Shown in pieces: positions 34,106-46,183 of a stretch of DNA of 64,000 bases. The stretch spans positions 1,054,001 to 1,118,000 of the forward strand of contig JAFEKR010000002.1 in the NCBI GenBank assembly GCA_019022495.1, read 5' to 3'. Under the pieces are notes generated by a model. That model had not been told where the DNA came from. It was given only the letters and a program-made list of their open reading frames with translations, and searched no databases. This DNA is from Epichloe hybrida (taxonomy: Eukaryota; Ascomycota; Sordariomycetes; Hypocreales; Clavicipitaceae). The translations under genes and the position numbers were made by a program. Numbering within the stretch: position 1 is the stretch's first letter; every line of letters begins with the position of its first letter.

Positions 34106-36948
34106 ATGGGTAATCGGACCTGCACTAGTGATGGAGGAGAATTCATCGACCCGAACAAAAAGGATAATAGTATCCAGCTGCAGCTTGTGCTGTCCTTGAT
34201 TCTGGGGGTCTCGGCTTTTATTACTTTCTGCGTATGTCAGAACAGTCAACATGATTGTCTCGTGCTGCGAGTGACGGCTACTAACTCGAGAGTCTCGACC
34301 TCGCGCAGATCCTCCGCCCACGATGGCCGGCACTCTATTCAGCGCATAAGCGGCGCCTGCATCCGCATGTCGACCTTCCGACCTTGACAGACTCCTTCTT
34401 CGGATGGATACCGCAGCTCTACAGAATCAATGAAAAACAGATTCTGGCCGCCTCCGGATTGGATGCTTTTGTGGTGAGCTCTAATCCCACATTCCTCAGC
34501 CACGTACCCGCGACCGACCACTGGACTCCGAAGAAACTCTGACTGAAGTCGTTAGTTCTTGGCTTTCTTCAAAATGGCCATTCGCCTCTTCACCGTCATG
34601 GCATTCTTCGCGATTATAGTACTCGGGCCCATCAACGCCAAGTACCGCAAAAACCCCTGGGATCTCATAGGCGCAACAGAAACCGAACCGAAGGGTCCTG
34701 CCGGCCGAGAGCTCTTCAGCTTACCGCAGTCACTACATGCGAACAACTCTCATGTCCTCAATGATAAGGACGAGGACAGAAGTCGCGAGATGCCCTTCCT
34801 GTGGTCATATGTCGCCTTCACTTACTTCTTCGTCGGCATTACACTCTACTCAATCAACTGGGAGACATTCCGAATCATAGACCTTCGACAGAAGTACTTG
34901 GGCTCGCAATCGACCGTAACAGACCGCACCTTTCGGCTAACAGGCATACCGATCAAACATAGATCTGAACAAAAATTGAAGGATTTGATCGAAGGTCTCG
35001 ACATTGGCCTCGTGGATTCTGCAACTCTGTGCAGAGACTGGAAGTACCTTGACCAGTTGGTTGCTCAAAGGGACCTGCTTTTGCGGAGACTAGAAGCATC
35101 ATGGGCAGCATACCTGAAGACCAGGGATAAGGCAACATGCAAGCATAGCGATGCCACTCAAACCGACAACGCAGGCGACACGAACGGCCAAATATCCGGT
35201 ACAACTGGCGACGAAGAGGCCGCCGAGAACGCGCGGCTTCTTGCAAGCGAGCCAAGGCAGCCGCCTACGTATGAGGGCGAGCGGCCGCAAGTGACCGTGC
35301 GATATGGGCCATTACTACTGCGCAGTCGCAAGGTTGATGCTATCGACTATTACGAGGAGAAGCTCCGTCGCATCGACGAGCAAGTGGCTGAAGCGAGAAG
35401 AAAGGAATACGTAGCGACCGATATGGCTCTTGTCACCATGGACTCTGTGGCATCCTGTCAGATGGTCATCCAGGCCAGAATAGATCCTCGACCTGGCCGA
35501 TTTTTGACGAAAGCAGCGCCTTCACCATCTGACCTCGTGTGGAAGAATACGTATGCTCTGCGGGGTGTTCGCAGACTGAAAGCCTGGTCAATCACGCTCT
35601 TCATCACTTTCCTAACACTTATCTGGATCTTCCCGACTGCGGCTCTCGCGTCCTTTCTGAGTTTTTGCACGATAGACAGAGCTCTGCCCCGATTCGCCGA
35701 ATGGTTGAACGAACACCCTATTGTACGATCATTTTTCCAGAATACAGCACCGACTCTTGTTGTGTCTTTGCTCAACGTATCGGTGCCATATCTATACGAT
35801 TGGCTCTCGAACCATCAAGGCATGATTTCTCACGGGGATGTGGAGCTGTCACTCATCTCGAAGAACTTCTTCTTCACGTTCTTCAACACGTTCTTTGTTT
35901 TTGCCGTGTCGAAGACGGGATTTGAGTTCTGGAGCGTGTTGAGGCGCTTTTTGAAGGACACCAGCTTGATTCCAAAGCTCATCGCTCAAGACGTGGAGAA
36001 CCTCGCCAAATTTTACATTTCCTTCATCATTCTGCAGGGAGTAGGTCTTATGCCCTTCAAGATCCTCGAGATTGGGAGTGTATTCCTCTCTCCGATTTAC
36101 CGATGGCTATCCGCTACGCCACGAGACTTCGCCGAGTTACAGAAGCCACCAACATTCCAGTACGGGTTCTACCTTCCGACTGCGCTGCTTGTGTTCAATC
36201 TTTGTCTGATTTATAGCGTTCTGGTGGAGGGATGGGTGATTCTCATCTTTGGCATCATCTACTTCGGACTCGGATACTTCACATTCAAGTACATGCTCCT
36301 CTATGCAATGGACCAGCCCCAGCATGCTACCGGTGGTGCGTGGCGTATAATTTGCCATCGCATTGTCGTCGGCCTACTGGTGTTCGAGATCGTCATGGTC
36401 GGGCAAATCGCTTCCTCCCAGGCCTTCGTGCAATCCGCAGCAGTCCTGCCCATCATTCCATTCACGATATGGTATAGCTATTACTTCAGCCGGCGGTTTG
36501 AGCCTCTGACCAAGTACATTGCTTTGCGGGCGATCAAGAATGGTGGTCACGGAAATGATGAGGGCAACTCCGAGGAGGCTGTAGAAGATGGGTCTGACGA
36601 CGACTTGCCACGCTTTCACCAGCAGCTACTACGAAGGGGAAGCACTCTAGATGAGTTCAAAGAGAGAGGCTTGACATTTGTCAATCCAAGCCTAATCACT
36701 CCGTAAGTAATTCACCTAGTGGTTGGTTGTTCGACGACTCGGAAACATGTTACTAATATTCCCCAAACTTGCATAGTCTGCAACAACCTTGGATATACAA
36801 AGACCCGCCAGCTGTCGCAGACGATGATGCAACTACTGAAGGCGGCCAATCGTCACAGGACCAGCCAACGCTGATTCTGCCGAATGCGGATAGCTCACTG
36901 GGAATTGGCGAAGATAACGTATGGATAGATAGCAGTCGCAGAAGATGA
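34106..36948 (+). CDS. CSC1/OSCA/TMEM63-family channel (DUF221, RSN1 type)
   Basis: Exons 34,106-34,231, 34,309-34,473, 34,556-36,702 and 36,777-36,948 give 869 residues; the introns are 77, 82 and 74 bp and all phases match. Family members are calcium-permeable, stretch- or osmotically gated cation channels of the plasma membrane or ER. Helix 1 is in exon 1 (LQLVLSLILGVSAFITFC), followed by ILRPRWPALYSAHKR. After two more membrane segments comes the cytosolic domain, starting at DRTFRLTGIP and ending with a MDSVASCQMV..RPGRFLTKAAPSPSDLVWKN stretch. The RSN1-type multi-helix channel region then runs from about residue 390 to 720. The acidic, soluble tail (VEDGSDDDLPRF...) is typical. It is about the usual family length and looks intact. 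Confidence 0.92.
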
Positions 36949-37790
36949 AGCATAGACGAAAGCAATTCTTGACTCATCCGTATCGTTATGCGTTTGGTAT
37001 TGGGGGACGGAAATGACGGGATGATTCAGCGAAAAGATGGCACGCCGGCGGAGAGAGATGAATTCATGCGGGAACTGTCGCCAACCAATGATACCTCTTT
37101 TTTGTTCTCCCTTTCTTCTTTCTTCTTTCTTCAATAAAATTACATTGTGTGAGTGTACGAGTGATTGCTGGCTGCGAAAGAATCCATGACGAAGAATGTG
37201 ACGGGCGTAACCGTGCCTCGCCTGTTTGCGTGGCATCGGCATCCAGCAAGTGCGAGGGACGGAAGGGGCGGGGTCTGTGGACTCTCTTGTTCTGCCATGA
37301 TTTATCTCATGAAGGCGAAGGCCATCTTGAGTCAAACTCTCATGCAACCATCATGCCGCTCTACCTATAACCTATGCCACCATCGCTTATCACGTCCTAG
37401 AACCCCGTACTGTACTGTATTGAATAGCAAGTAAGTCGCTGGTGGCTCTTCCACCCGACGCATCAGCAAGACGTCGTCGCAAATATTGGTATCGCGTGGA
37501 GTAGCTGGCGCCTACTCCAAGGGAGCGTCCCGAAGAGCGTCATCCTCCACCCTACTTTCCTTGGAGCAAGCTACTGGCAAAATGGCCGCTTTGACGTGCG
37601 CCTGCGGGATCAAGCGGGCTATCGAAACCCTTTCGCAGCGAGTGAACCATGGTCAGGAGAGCCGAGAGAGCCACGAAAATGCACACGGCACTGCTCACTT
37701 CCAACGAAATGGTTTGTACGAAAAGGGTCGGGATAATTAAAGAATCCATGCACATGTGCTCACAGTTGCTGTTTAGAAACACCTAGCTCT
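36949..37790. other. Intergenic, upstream of the F-box gene
   Basis: Short open frames (for example 37,486-37,740) show no family features. A possible splice acceptor (gtttag, about 37,770-37,775) lies just before the F-box ATG, so a short upstream exon cannot be excluded. Otherwise nothing was seen. Confidence 0.5.
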
Positions 37791-39983
37791 ATGAACCTGC
37801 CGACAGAGATAATCCAATCCGTTTTCTCGTTTCTGTCGACCGAAGACTTCAACGCGGCCCGTCATACATGCAGACTTTGGCTGTTAGCAAGCTTGAATCG
37901 AAGACTGTTGGAGAAAATGCTGAAGCAAGCCGGATAGTGGAGCAGCATGCTACGAATAGTTACTCCGATGGCTACGGACAGAGCTCCTGAGATATGCCCC
38001 GAGCAGATAATGAGCAAATGGATTGCGAGAGAGAGCAATCTCGCAAGATCTGACAAGAGCGCATTCGTCCAGGTGGGAGAGACAGATCTTCGCAGACTAG
38101 CCGGACATGTCTGGGCCGACGACTTTCGACTGCATGGGCAAATTTCCTTCACAGTCAGCCTTTACGGGAGGTATCTCATAGCGACACTGGATCAGATGGC
38201 GTTTATATACGAGTTGAATCACGTATGTGGACGTGGGTACTCGGTTTGGTCGATACCTCTGCGGAAAAGACAGGGGATGCCGTTGGGATTCATGCGACCG
38301 GCTGCATTTATTACTTGTCCTCGAAGAATTGTATGTTCCAGCATGGACACTTCGTCAGGAAGACAATCTGTGGCGTTTTTAATGGAAGGCCGTGTGGGCA
38401 TGGTATATGACATGGTTAAGAGGAGAGATGCGAGGGGAACACCAGGAAGCGGAACAGACGGGCCATCGTCTTCCGCTGGGGCGTCTCTTCCAAGTCCATC
38501 AACAGACTCTGAATCCTGTGTCTGCCATCGACGTTCCCCCCGTGAACCGCCACTGACGGAGACGGGCGACCGGTCCGTGTATCGGAATATATGCAATGCT
38601 GATGATCCGCCACGATCTGTCGCCATTTGTCCCCAACGAAACTGCGTGGCCTTTGGATGTTCGGCCGGTATTGAGCTACACTAGGTGGATGCCTTGACGG
38701 GTCAAGATCTTAGCCGATGGTTCCCACTTGGTTCCTCAAGCGATGTACTGTACTTTCTACCAGTGCGTCGAGGAGTCGACACAGCGAAGAAGCTTCGACT
38801 CATCAGTTCAGCCTCGGGATTGCCACATCCTCTGGAGTCTGTAATGGACCTATCCGGTGACTTTTCCACCGCAATTATTGAATCTGAGAGAAGAAGCATT
38901 GCTTCCACGTGGACTACTAGAAGAACAGCACCGGACGAGACGCCAGAAGACCTGAGCTATGGCAACCACCCTCCTAGGCCCGTGTTTGTTCGATTTGGAG
39001 CTTCTAGAAACGAAGGAGTATTCGATAGCGGAGGTGGAGTTATAGGAACAGTACTGGCTAGGAGTGCCGATCATTATCGCGCGGTGCCTCTTAGTGATGG
39101 CTACCACATCTTGTTCACCGATCCTCGAACTGGGTGTCTCTGCCTCGGAACGGATGCTCCAGTCGGGTCTGTCACACGACTCCTTCGAAAGGTGTGGTTT
39201 CGGCCGCCGCCGGCAGCGCTCTCGATCATACCAATTCTTTATGCTGCCGGTTCGGACACACGACACGGAGTGCGCGTGGTGGCTACATTTGCTGCTGCTG
39301 GGTCACCAGATGATCTGAACTGCAGCCAGCAATTGATCGCGTTTTTCACTGTTCCACCAGACCTTTTCCACGATATGACAGACAGACAAGCGACACAATC
39401 CTCGGAATCGGACCCTACGAGCCACGGAAGAATCCAAATGCCGAGTATATCGGAGGTTTGGCCTGCAGAGGACAACTATCGAGCCATTGACGTATTCAGC
39501 GGCCATTTTCAAAGCAGCCCGTCGTTTCCCCTCGAAATATGCGGGCAACAGATAGCAGTAATGGAAAACGTGACAGAGATCGCCCTGGATTCGTCACCAG
39601 AGATGATTGTCTGGGCGTTCACTTCGTCTGGATGGGCCAAAGCGTGGGCTGCGGACTATGGCAAGGCGGAGCCGTTGACACGGACGGAGGTTCAGGAAGA
39701 CGGAAGCATACGCTTGGTTGATCGAGACGGAGACATTTTCATGACTGACGATGAAGTTGGTGGGGATCTGGAGGCTGCCAGCACACGGGAGTCGTTGAGG
39801 GACTGGGACGTGAACCCGTTTGATGGGACGGTGGGCAGCAACTTCGTGGAGCGTCGGACTCGGATCGAGCGGGCAAGCTGGTGCACGCGGGCCAGGGGCA
39901 GCGACAGGATGAGCGGAACTGCCTCTGTGGATCTGATTAAAGAGGTGAATGGAATTGTGAGGCTGGACGTGCGATTGCGATAG
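37791..39983 (+). CDS. F-box protein gene with two in-frame TAG codons (RNA-edited gene or young pseudogene)
   Basis: From ATG 37,791 one frame runs to TAG 39,981-39,983: 731 codons with no frameshift, broken only by TAG at 37,935-37,937 and 38,682-38,684. The first residues ([30 protein letters not shown]) are a clear F-box, the Skp1-binding domain of SCF ubiquitin ligases. The rest matches a mould-wide F-box family with a WD-like C-terminal part: [12 protein letters not shown], then [40 protein letters not shown] and LGTDAPVG. The second TAG falls exactly where I recall the family having Trp ([13 protein letters not shown]). The first lies before a TGG (GGA TAG TGG). Neither can be spliced out: no GT...AG pair removes only the stop. 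Base composition matches the neighbours. The target protein is unknown. Confidence 0.8.
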
Positions 39984-41033
39984 ATCAAGGTCTCCAAAAC
40001 ATGGGGTGGAGCTCCGACAGACATCAAAGGTTGCGCAACATGTTTACTTTAGAGAATACCTCGATAAAAATCACCTTGCCTATGGTCCAATTGGCCTCAG
40101 CAGTAAATAAATAACCTTGTGAATTCCATCAGCAAGTAAAGCACGCCTCTTGAAATCACATCATGGTCCATCTACACAATACCCGCTCTTATTTCCTTGT
40201 TTCGCCTCTGGGATACGTTGGCCAGGCCCGTCGAAACCTTGAAATGTCTTTATATGTTCATCGCTGTCGTCATCGTCTACCTCTTCCGGACTCTAGTCCC
40301 TTTTATCTTCCTGGACACCGAGCCACTCTTGACTTTTCGCCTGCTCCATGGCTACTTTTGGCTTAGAGTAGAAAAAGCTGAGATTGGAAGATGGCGGGGC
40401 TGACTGGGCATTGCATGTCAAGCGCCAAGATGGAGATCGGATCGACGTGTTTGATTCTGGAAAGGAGGACGGAATACTGGCTCTTCCCATGTCCGCCTTG
40501 ATCACTCGGAGCTGGGGATTTGCCATCGGGGCCGAACTGGGAACAAGATCAGTGACGCAGGACGAGAACACGCAAAGCGTGCAAAACACGCGGGGGGGGG
40601 GGGAGGCCCCTCAACTTCTCTTGCCGAGGCGATGGACGCCGGCGAGGGAAACGGGGTGGTAACGAAAAGTCGGCGCAAAGGCCCAGCGTCGCCAATGTAC
40701 TCACTTTGGCGCAGGAAATCCAGAACAAATACAAACGGAAGAGGCGACATGTAGTTGATCGAAGGTCTGCCCGTCCTTCACCCAGTCCAATACAGCTGTA
40801 TCCAGATGCATGACATGCCTGGCCGCCTGGCCGCCTGGCCGCCGCCGTTCCTTCCTACAAGATGCCTTCCTCTTCGCAACTTCCGCATCGGTGCGACTCC
40901 CTTCCCAAGAAAGGCCCACACCCAAAAATTCGAATTCTAAAAGCCAGACGTATCTGGGTGTTCTCCTTTTCCTTTGCCAACACTCAAGGAACAGGTAATG
41001 CCCCCCGTTTCGAGACGTCTTTCCTCCGAAACA
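39984..41033. other. Intergenic
   Basis: No supported gene. A short open frame with a hydrophobic stretch (40,197-40,403) has no ATG start. Another (40,384-40,662) has a G-run (40,591-40,600) and no family match. An ATG at 40,998 is in frame with the next gene's start and could add 12 residues. Confidence 0.5.
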
Positions 41034-41861
41034 ATGGGTCTCAGCGAAGGCATCATCAACAACTCCCAGCAAAGTCCTCGCCACCTCACGCGCTCGAGAG
41101 TCGAGGACATCTTGGGCTCGAGCACGGATGAAAAAATTGACAAGCTTCTCGCTGCTCTGGAGGTAGAACACAAATCGACCCCGACCGTCTTGCCTCGGAA
41201 ACAGTTCTCTGACAGTCTCGTAGGGCACCCTGATCAAACAGCAAGACGCAATGAGGACACACTCTTTCCAGATTGTCAGACTCCAGAATCAGATTCAAGA
41301 CCTGCAGAACGCCAAATCCCACCAAGACGACAATAAAGAAGAGATACTGGAGGAGTTGAATCGCTCGCGGATGGAAATCGCTTACCTCAAGGGCCGCTTA
41401 GCAGGTCTCACGGTCGAATTCTACTCGACCAAGGTTGACAATCATGGATCCAATGACAACGAGTTGGTCAAGAGGTCGACGCAAGATCAATTGGTTGATG
41501 TGTCTGCGAATGAAGAACTCGCCCGGTCCCAGCAGATGAAATCAGGTCCTCTTGAGCCTCTTGAGAATATGATCCTCGAAGCAAGCGGCGCGGCGGAAGC
41601 AGTAGCCGATCGACTACTGAATGAACAAAGGCCGAAGCTTATCAAAGCCCTGGTAAGTCAACATTGCCCAAAGATTGTCATGAAACATGCTGATGCCTCC
41701 CAAAGGAAACCTTTTATCGGGCTCCTCAGCCTCCATGTGGGCCGGGACAAAATGTCTGGGGAACAGAAAATAAAGAAGACGTAGTTCCACGAGAGCCTGA
41801 CTATGCGGAACGATATCACTGTGTCGCAGGGGCATTACCAGGTGGAGGGGTCTGGCACTAG
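41034..41861 (+). CDS. Small coiled-coil protein, function unknown
   Basis: Predicted exons 41,034-41,219, 41,272-41,652 and 41,706-41,861 give 240 residues. Both introns are very short (52 and 53 bp) but have good signals: GTAGGG...TTTCCAG, and GTAAGT...CTGAT...CAAAG. Both keep the frame. Residues about 63-105 (VRLQNQIQDLQNAK...EEILEELNRSRMEIAYLKGRL) form a heptad-like coiled coil. The tail is rich in Pro, Gly and Trp. No known domain was recognised. The gene model is supported by three frames that join cleanly, which would be unlikely by chance. A later acceptor at about 41,830 would give a shorter C-terminus. Confidence 0.6.
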
Positions 41862-42018
41862 GACACAGCAGCTATGTTGGCGATAAGCGCCATTGTCATT
41901 TGGGGCGACGAGGCCTTTTGTGTGGCGCGATGATTTTGACCTGGTACAAATGCTAAGATGGGCCAAAAGTGACACATATGTAGCGTAGAGATGATGAGCT
42001 GTGTCATAATAGACCCTT

Positions 42019-44409
42019 TTACCTAATGTACTTGCCGCTGATGGTGTAATCCTTCTTTGGGCCATTGACGGTGTATTCTATGCTCCAGTCCTTCAAGTTG
42101 ACGGCTTCAAATGCAAAATTGTACTTGACGTCGTAGTAGTCGTCAATACATAAATGACCGGCTCTCGCGCTCCAGCCGCCATGGCGACCCTCACTTGGCT
42201 GCAAAAACTCCATCTCGTGGAATAAATAGTCTGCGCGCTTTGGATCGTCCGGCTTGGCAAACCAAACGCTCAATGACTCCCTTTGTTCATCATACCGCCA
42301 CACATACCGCCTCGTGGCTCTGAAGCCGAGTCCTTGGTTTGTCTTGAACTCTCCATCCTCGACATAGAGATATTCTAGCCCACTGTCCTCCCCTTGAGAG
42401 TCTGACAGCTCCAACCCCTGCTTAGCACACTGCAAGCCGTCCGCTGTTTTCCCTCGGAGAAGGAACTGCGCGGTGCCGCTAAAGTGGCCACTCGGGTGCG
42501 TGGGGAGTCGACTGTTCAAATCCCTTTCGAGCTTCCAGGTGCCCAGCAAGCTGCGAAACACGGCACGCGGCACGAATCGGGGAGTGGTAAGCCCGTCAAT
42601 GGCAGTCTGGACGGCATCTCGGCGAAGCCTCTCCGCGTCCCCCCGAGCAGCTGCATCGTCCGAAGGAGACGGATACCTCGATGGCGTCATCATGTCCAAG
42701 GGCAATCTGTTGTGCGACAGGGGCGGAACGCCGCCGAGGGGAGGGTCGGCTCTGGGGATCGAGAGGGACTCGGAGAACTCCTGCATCAGGAAGGGGTAGT
42801 CGCCCATGGGGAACTGCGACAGTCTCGGGTCGTTTCGTAGACTGAGCGTCGTCTGGATGGATTTGTCGCTCTCGAGCTTCTGCCGTAGCGCCTCGGAGCT
42901 GCTGGCGGATGGTGACCAGTGTTCCGCGAGGAAGCGGGCCTGCATCTGCATGACGCCCCAGTAGGGCGACCTGTAGAAGCCGACGAATCCTAGGTTCGGG
43001 ACATCAGGATGGTGTGTGCCGTGGAAGGCCAGCGCGAGGGGCTGCTCTCGATGCTGTGGCGAGTGGTTGAGTGTCGTCAAGATGTTCTCGGGCAGGTAGC
43101 TGATGGATGGGGATGGGTCGAAGCCCGTGGCGAGGACTACGGCAATCACATCATTTATCTCAGTCCCGTCGGTGAGCTTTGCTGAGTTTCCAGCGAGCGA
43201 CTTGCACTTTCCTGTTGACAGAGAGATGAGACCAGATCGAACAAACTCGCAGTACCAGTCGCTGACGGCTAGGTAGGGTGGATCGACCTTGGTCTGCTCA
43301 GTGACGTGCAGCTGGGGCGAGAAGACGGATTGGTCTGTCCCCAGAGCAGTCTGCAACATGCCATGTACTGTTTGTGCCGTCTTCCCGTCGAGGTGGCCCT
43401 GCGTATTCACCAAGGGCGGGGGTCTGTTGTTTCGGTTGTATGAAGAGAAGTCTAGGGGTAGGAACGGTGCAGCTGCGGCTTTGGGCTGTCACGATTCGAA
43501 CTTCTGTTAGAACTGAGACGGCATGAGAGCTGTGGTGTAGGCATCCGAGCCATCTTACCTCGGCCGTGGTATGCAAGGGAAGGACCCAGATCGGACGCTG
43601 AATTACGTGATGAATGGAACATTGATCAACGTCATCAATGGACGACGTCCCAGGCGCGTGAGTTGCAGAAGACAAGTGCGCAGCAATGGTACCAGCAATC
43701 TCGACACCGGACATTTGGCCGCCCACGATGAGAATCTTGCCTCGAGCAGAAGATCTGTTGCCGAGGAGAGACTTCAAGTCTCTGTACTGACTACTGTGGA
43801 TGACAGGAACAGTCGCGGAAGGGGTTATCGAAACACCATCGGGCACGACAGGTTTTCCGAAGTACCCCGACGCGACGACGACATGATGGAATCGCCGAGT
43901 CTCCTGCTTGCCCTCGGACTCGAGCGTCACATCCCAGGCAGGGCCGCCCTGGCTTAGAAGCTGCGTCCGAGCGACTCTGGTATTCAGGTGCAGGCTGAAG
44001 TCTTGATCTGAGCTCAGGTATCGTTCCTTGTACGCCTCCAGATAGCGACCAACTTGCCACGCGCGCGGCAATTGAGGCGCACCGTGCTCCCACGCGTGAT
44101 CGCTGAAGTGCATGGTGTGTTTGCTCTGGTTGGCCACCATGAGGGGATGAACCTGGCGCGTAGTATCGGACTTTGAGGCCGGCCATAGCCCGCCTATTCC
44201 ATCCTGACCATCAAAAACGGTGACCTTGAACTCGCCGGCAGGGGCATTATGAAGAAACGTCTTGGCTGCTACTAAGCCTGAGGGGCCTGCGCCTGTGCAT
44301 CGAGGTCTGGGTCAGCGGTCTGTTGGAGAACACACAACCTGTGGTGGGTGAGAGGCTACTTAGAGGCTACTTGGTACTTACCAATTATACAGACTGATTT
44401 CGGCGGCAT
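42019..44409 (-). CDS. Flavin-dependent monooxygenase fused to a DUF6314-like domain
   Basis: Exons on the minus strand, 44,409-44,382, 44,292-43,559 and 43,485-42,019, give 742 residues. The FAD-binding motif IIGAGPSG (residues 8-15) is split by intron 1, and a GGLW block follows. IVGGQMSGVEIA (about 198-209) is the NADPH-binding GxxxxG site. VVLATGFDPS (about 370-380) is the ATG motif of class B flavoprotein monooxygenases. From about residue 569 (FRSLLGTWKLERDL) to the end, a lipocalin-like domain with VWRYDE, LSVWF, AGHLCIDDYYDVKYNF and YTVNGPKKDYTISGKY matches what I know as DUF6314. The oxidised substrate is unknown. Such a fusion suggests that the C-terminal barrel holds substrate or product. 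No transmembrane segment was seen. Confidence 0.85.
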
Positions 44410-44994
44410 GATGGAGAGAGAGGCTTTGACGGAAGGGGAGAATGCTTGGATCATATGCCGCTGGGAAAGACGATGAAATGTCACGCAGACGACAACAGCT
44501 TCATGAATATCTCATCTTCAATTCCAAATTCGGGATGTCCTAGCTGGCTGGAGATTGAAGATGAGGTGTTTTGTAGCATGCAACACGGCGGGAGCGCACG
44601 AAAATGAACAGCGCAATAGAAGTTGTGAAAATGAGAGGGAAAGTTGGAGGTTGAGTGCAAGTGACTCAGTAAGCAAAAATCGGCTGGCGGTGGCTACCCT
44701 GCACGTGAATCCTGGGTTCAAGTGAGGCATCACAGCCATCTGATTTGATGGAAATCAATATCCTGCCAGGTTATTAGTAGGCGCTGCAAGTGAGTGCTGC
44801 TGTGAATGATGACGGAAGGCACCTAAGTGAAGAAGTACTAGAAGATCCTTATGGCTGCCCGAATTTTTATCGGCATCATAGGCGCAGGGAAAGCTTCGGT
44901 ATCCGCACCGGCTAACTATTTATCCACTTCCATTTTCCACCGAATTCGAGCTGTCCCCTTCCTCAGTGAATCTTATACCCAAGAATCACGCAGA
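44410..44994. promoter_or_regulatory. Shared divergent promoter region
   Basis: 585 bp separate the start codons of the monooxygenase (minus) and the NAD(P)-binding protein (plus), so the two probably share control elements. An ATG at 44,851 is in frame with the plus-strand gene and would extend it by 48 residues. No specific operator was recognised. Confidence 0.5.
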
Positions 44995-45993
44995 ATGGCC
45001 GCCTCACACCACGTTCTCCTCATCGGAGGCCACGGCAAGGTTGCCCAGCTCCTCACCCCATTGCTGCTGAAGCGCTCATGGACCGTGACCAGCATGATTC
45101 GCACGCAGGAGCAGGCTCCCGCCATCGAGAAGCTTGCCAAGGACCTGCCAGGCAAGCTCAATGTCTTGGTGAACAGCGTCGATGACGTGTCCACCCAGGA
45201 GCGGGCTGCAACCATCTTGAAGGACGTGAAGCCTGACTATATTGCTTGGAGTGCGGGTACGTCCACCCGTCCGTTCCCCGGGGGGAAAAAAAGAAAAAAA
45301 AAAAAAGAGAGAGAAAACAAGGCACAAGCGCAATTGCCGAGAAGAGGTCAGAAACCATGGGAGAGCTAACACAATAACTGTACCCAGGTGCTGGTGGCAA
45401 AGGTGGCGCCGAAGCCGTAATACGTCCCTCATGCCCCTCCCGCAACAAGTGCAATTATAGCAATTCGCTGACTTATCAATCGCCAGACCTACAAGGTGGA
45501 CCGGGACGCCGCCATCAACTTCGTCCGCGCAGCCGCTGAGATCCCCTCCATAACCCGCTTACTCCTCGTTTCGTACGGCGGCTCCCGTCGCTCCGGTGCC
45601 CCCTGGTGGCCGGCCGGCGAGTGGGACAAGTACAACAAGGAGGTCAACTACGGCGTCCTCGCAACCTACTACCAGGCCAAGATTGCGGCCGACGAGGTCC
45701 TGTACCAGACGTCCAAGAAGAGCTCCACGCTGGTGGGCATCAGTCTCCGTCCTGCGGCCTTGACTGAAGAGCCTGCTGGCAGGGTGGAGCTCGGCAAGAC
45801 GGAGCATGTCAAGGGGAGTGTGAGCCGTGCGACGGGGGCTGCTACGGCAGATGCCCTGTTGGTTGCCGAGGGTGTCAAGACTTCGTGGATAGATTTGCAG
45901 CATGGCAACGAGGAGCTGGATGCTGCGGTGAAGAGGGTCATCACGGATGGTGTTGATGCCGCTGAGGGAGAAGCAATCTATTCCAAGATTTAG
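44995..45993 (+). CDS. NAD(P)-binding Rossmann protein (atypical SDR, YwnB-like)
   Basis: Exons 44,995-45,256, 45,388-45,416 and 45,487-45,993 give 265 residues. The middle exon is only 29 bp, and intron 1 (131 bp) carries a long poly-A tract. The dinucleotide motif is LLIGGHGKVAQ (residues 8-18), the GxxGxxA pattern of atypical short-chain dehydrogenases such as YwnB/BVR-B. Exon junctions rebuild AGAGGKGGAEA and TYKVDRDAAINFV, where the family has its conserved DRD loop. YYQAKIAADEVL supplies the Tyr-x3-Lys pair. It is likely a cytosolic reductase or redox-sensing protein with unknown substrate. I chose ATG 44,995 because homologues begin just before HVLLIGG and it has a good A at -3. Confidence 0.85.
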
Positions 45994-46183
45994 ATTTAGA
46001 TGGAGGGGGACCGAATCTGGTTTATCTGGACAAATGGCAATCACTCAGTACTCGGCAACTGTCTGAGAGAAAAAAAAAATTCTGGTTGTGGGAAACACAT
46101 GTTTGACGATGCTACACATGAAGGTGGATAGACGGTGCCTTTTTCAACCGTGTTGTCTCACCAGGCCCCCCCCCCCATCATCA

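Noticed and set aside
37920..38700. Explaining the two TAG codons of the F-box gene by introns
   Set aside because: No GT...AG pair of workable length removes either stop without also removing family-conserved sequence; the nearest would be an 18-bp intron at 38,667.
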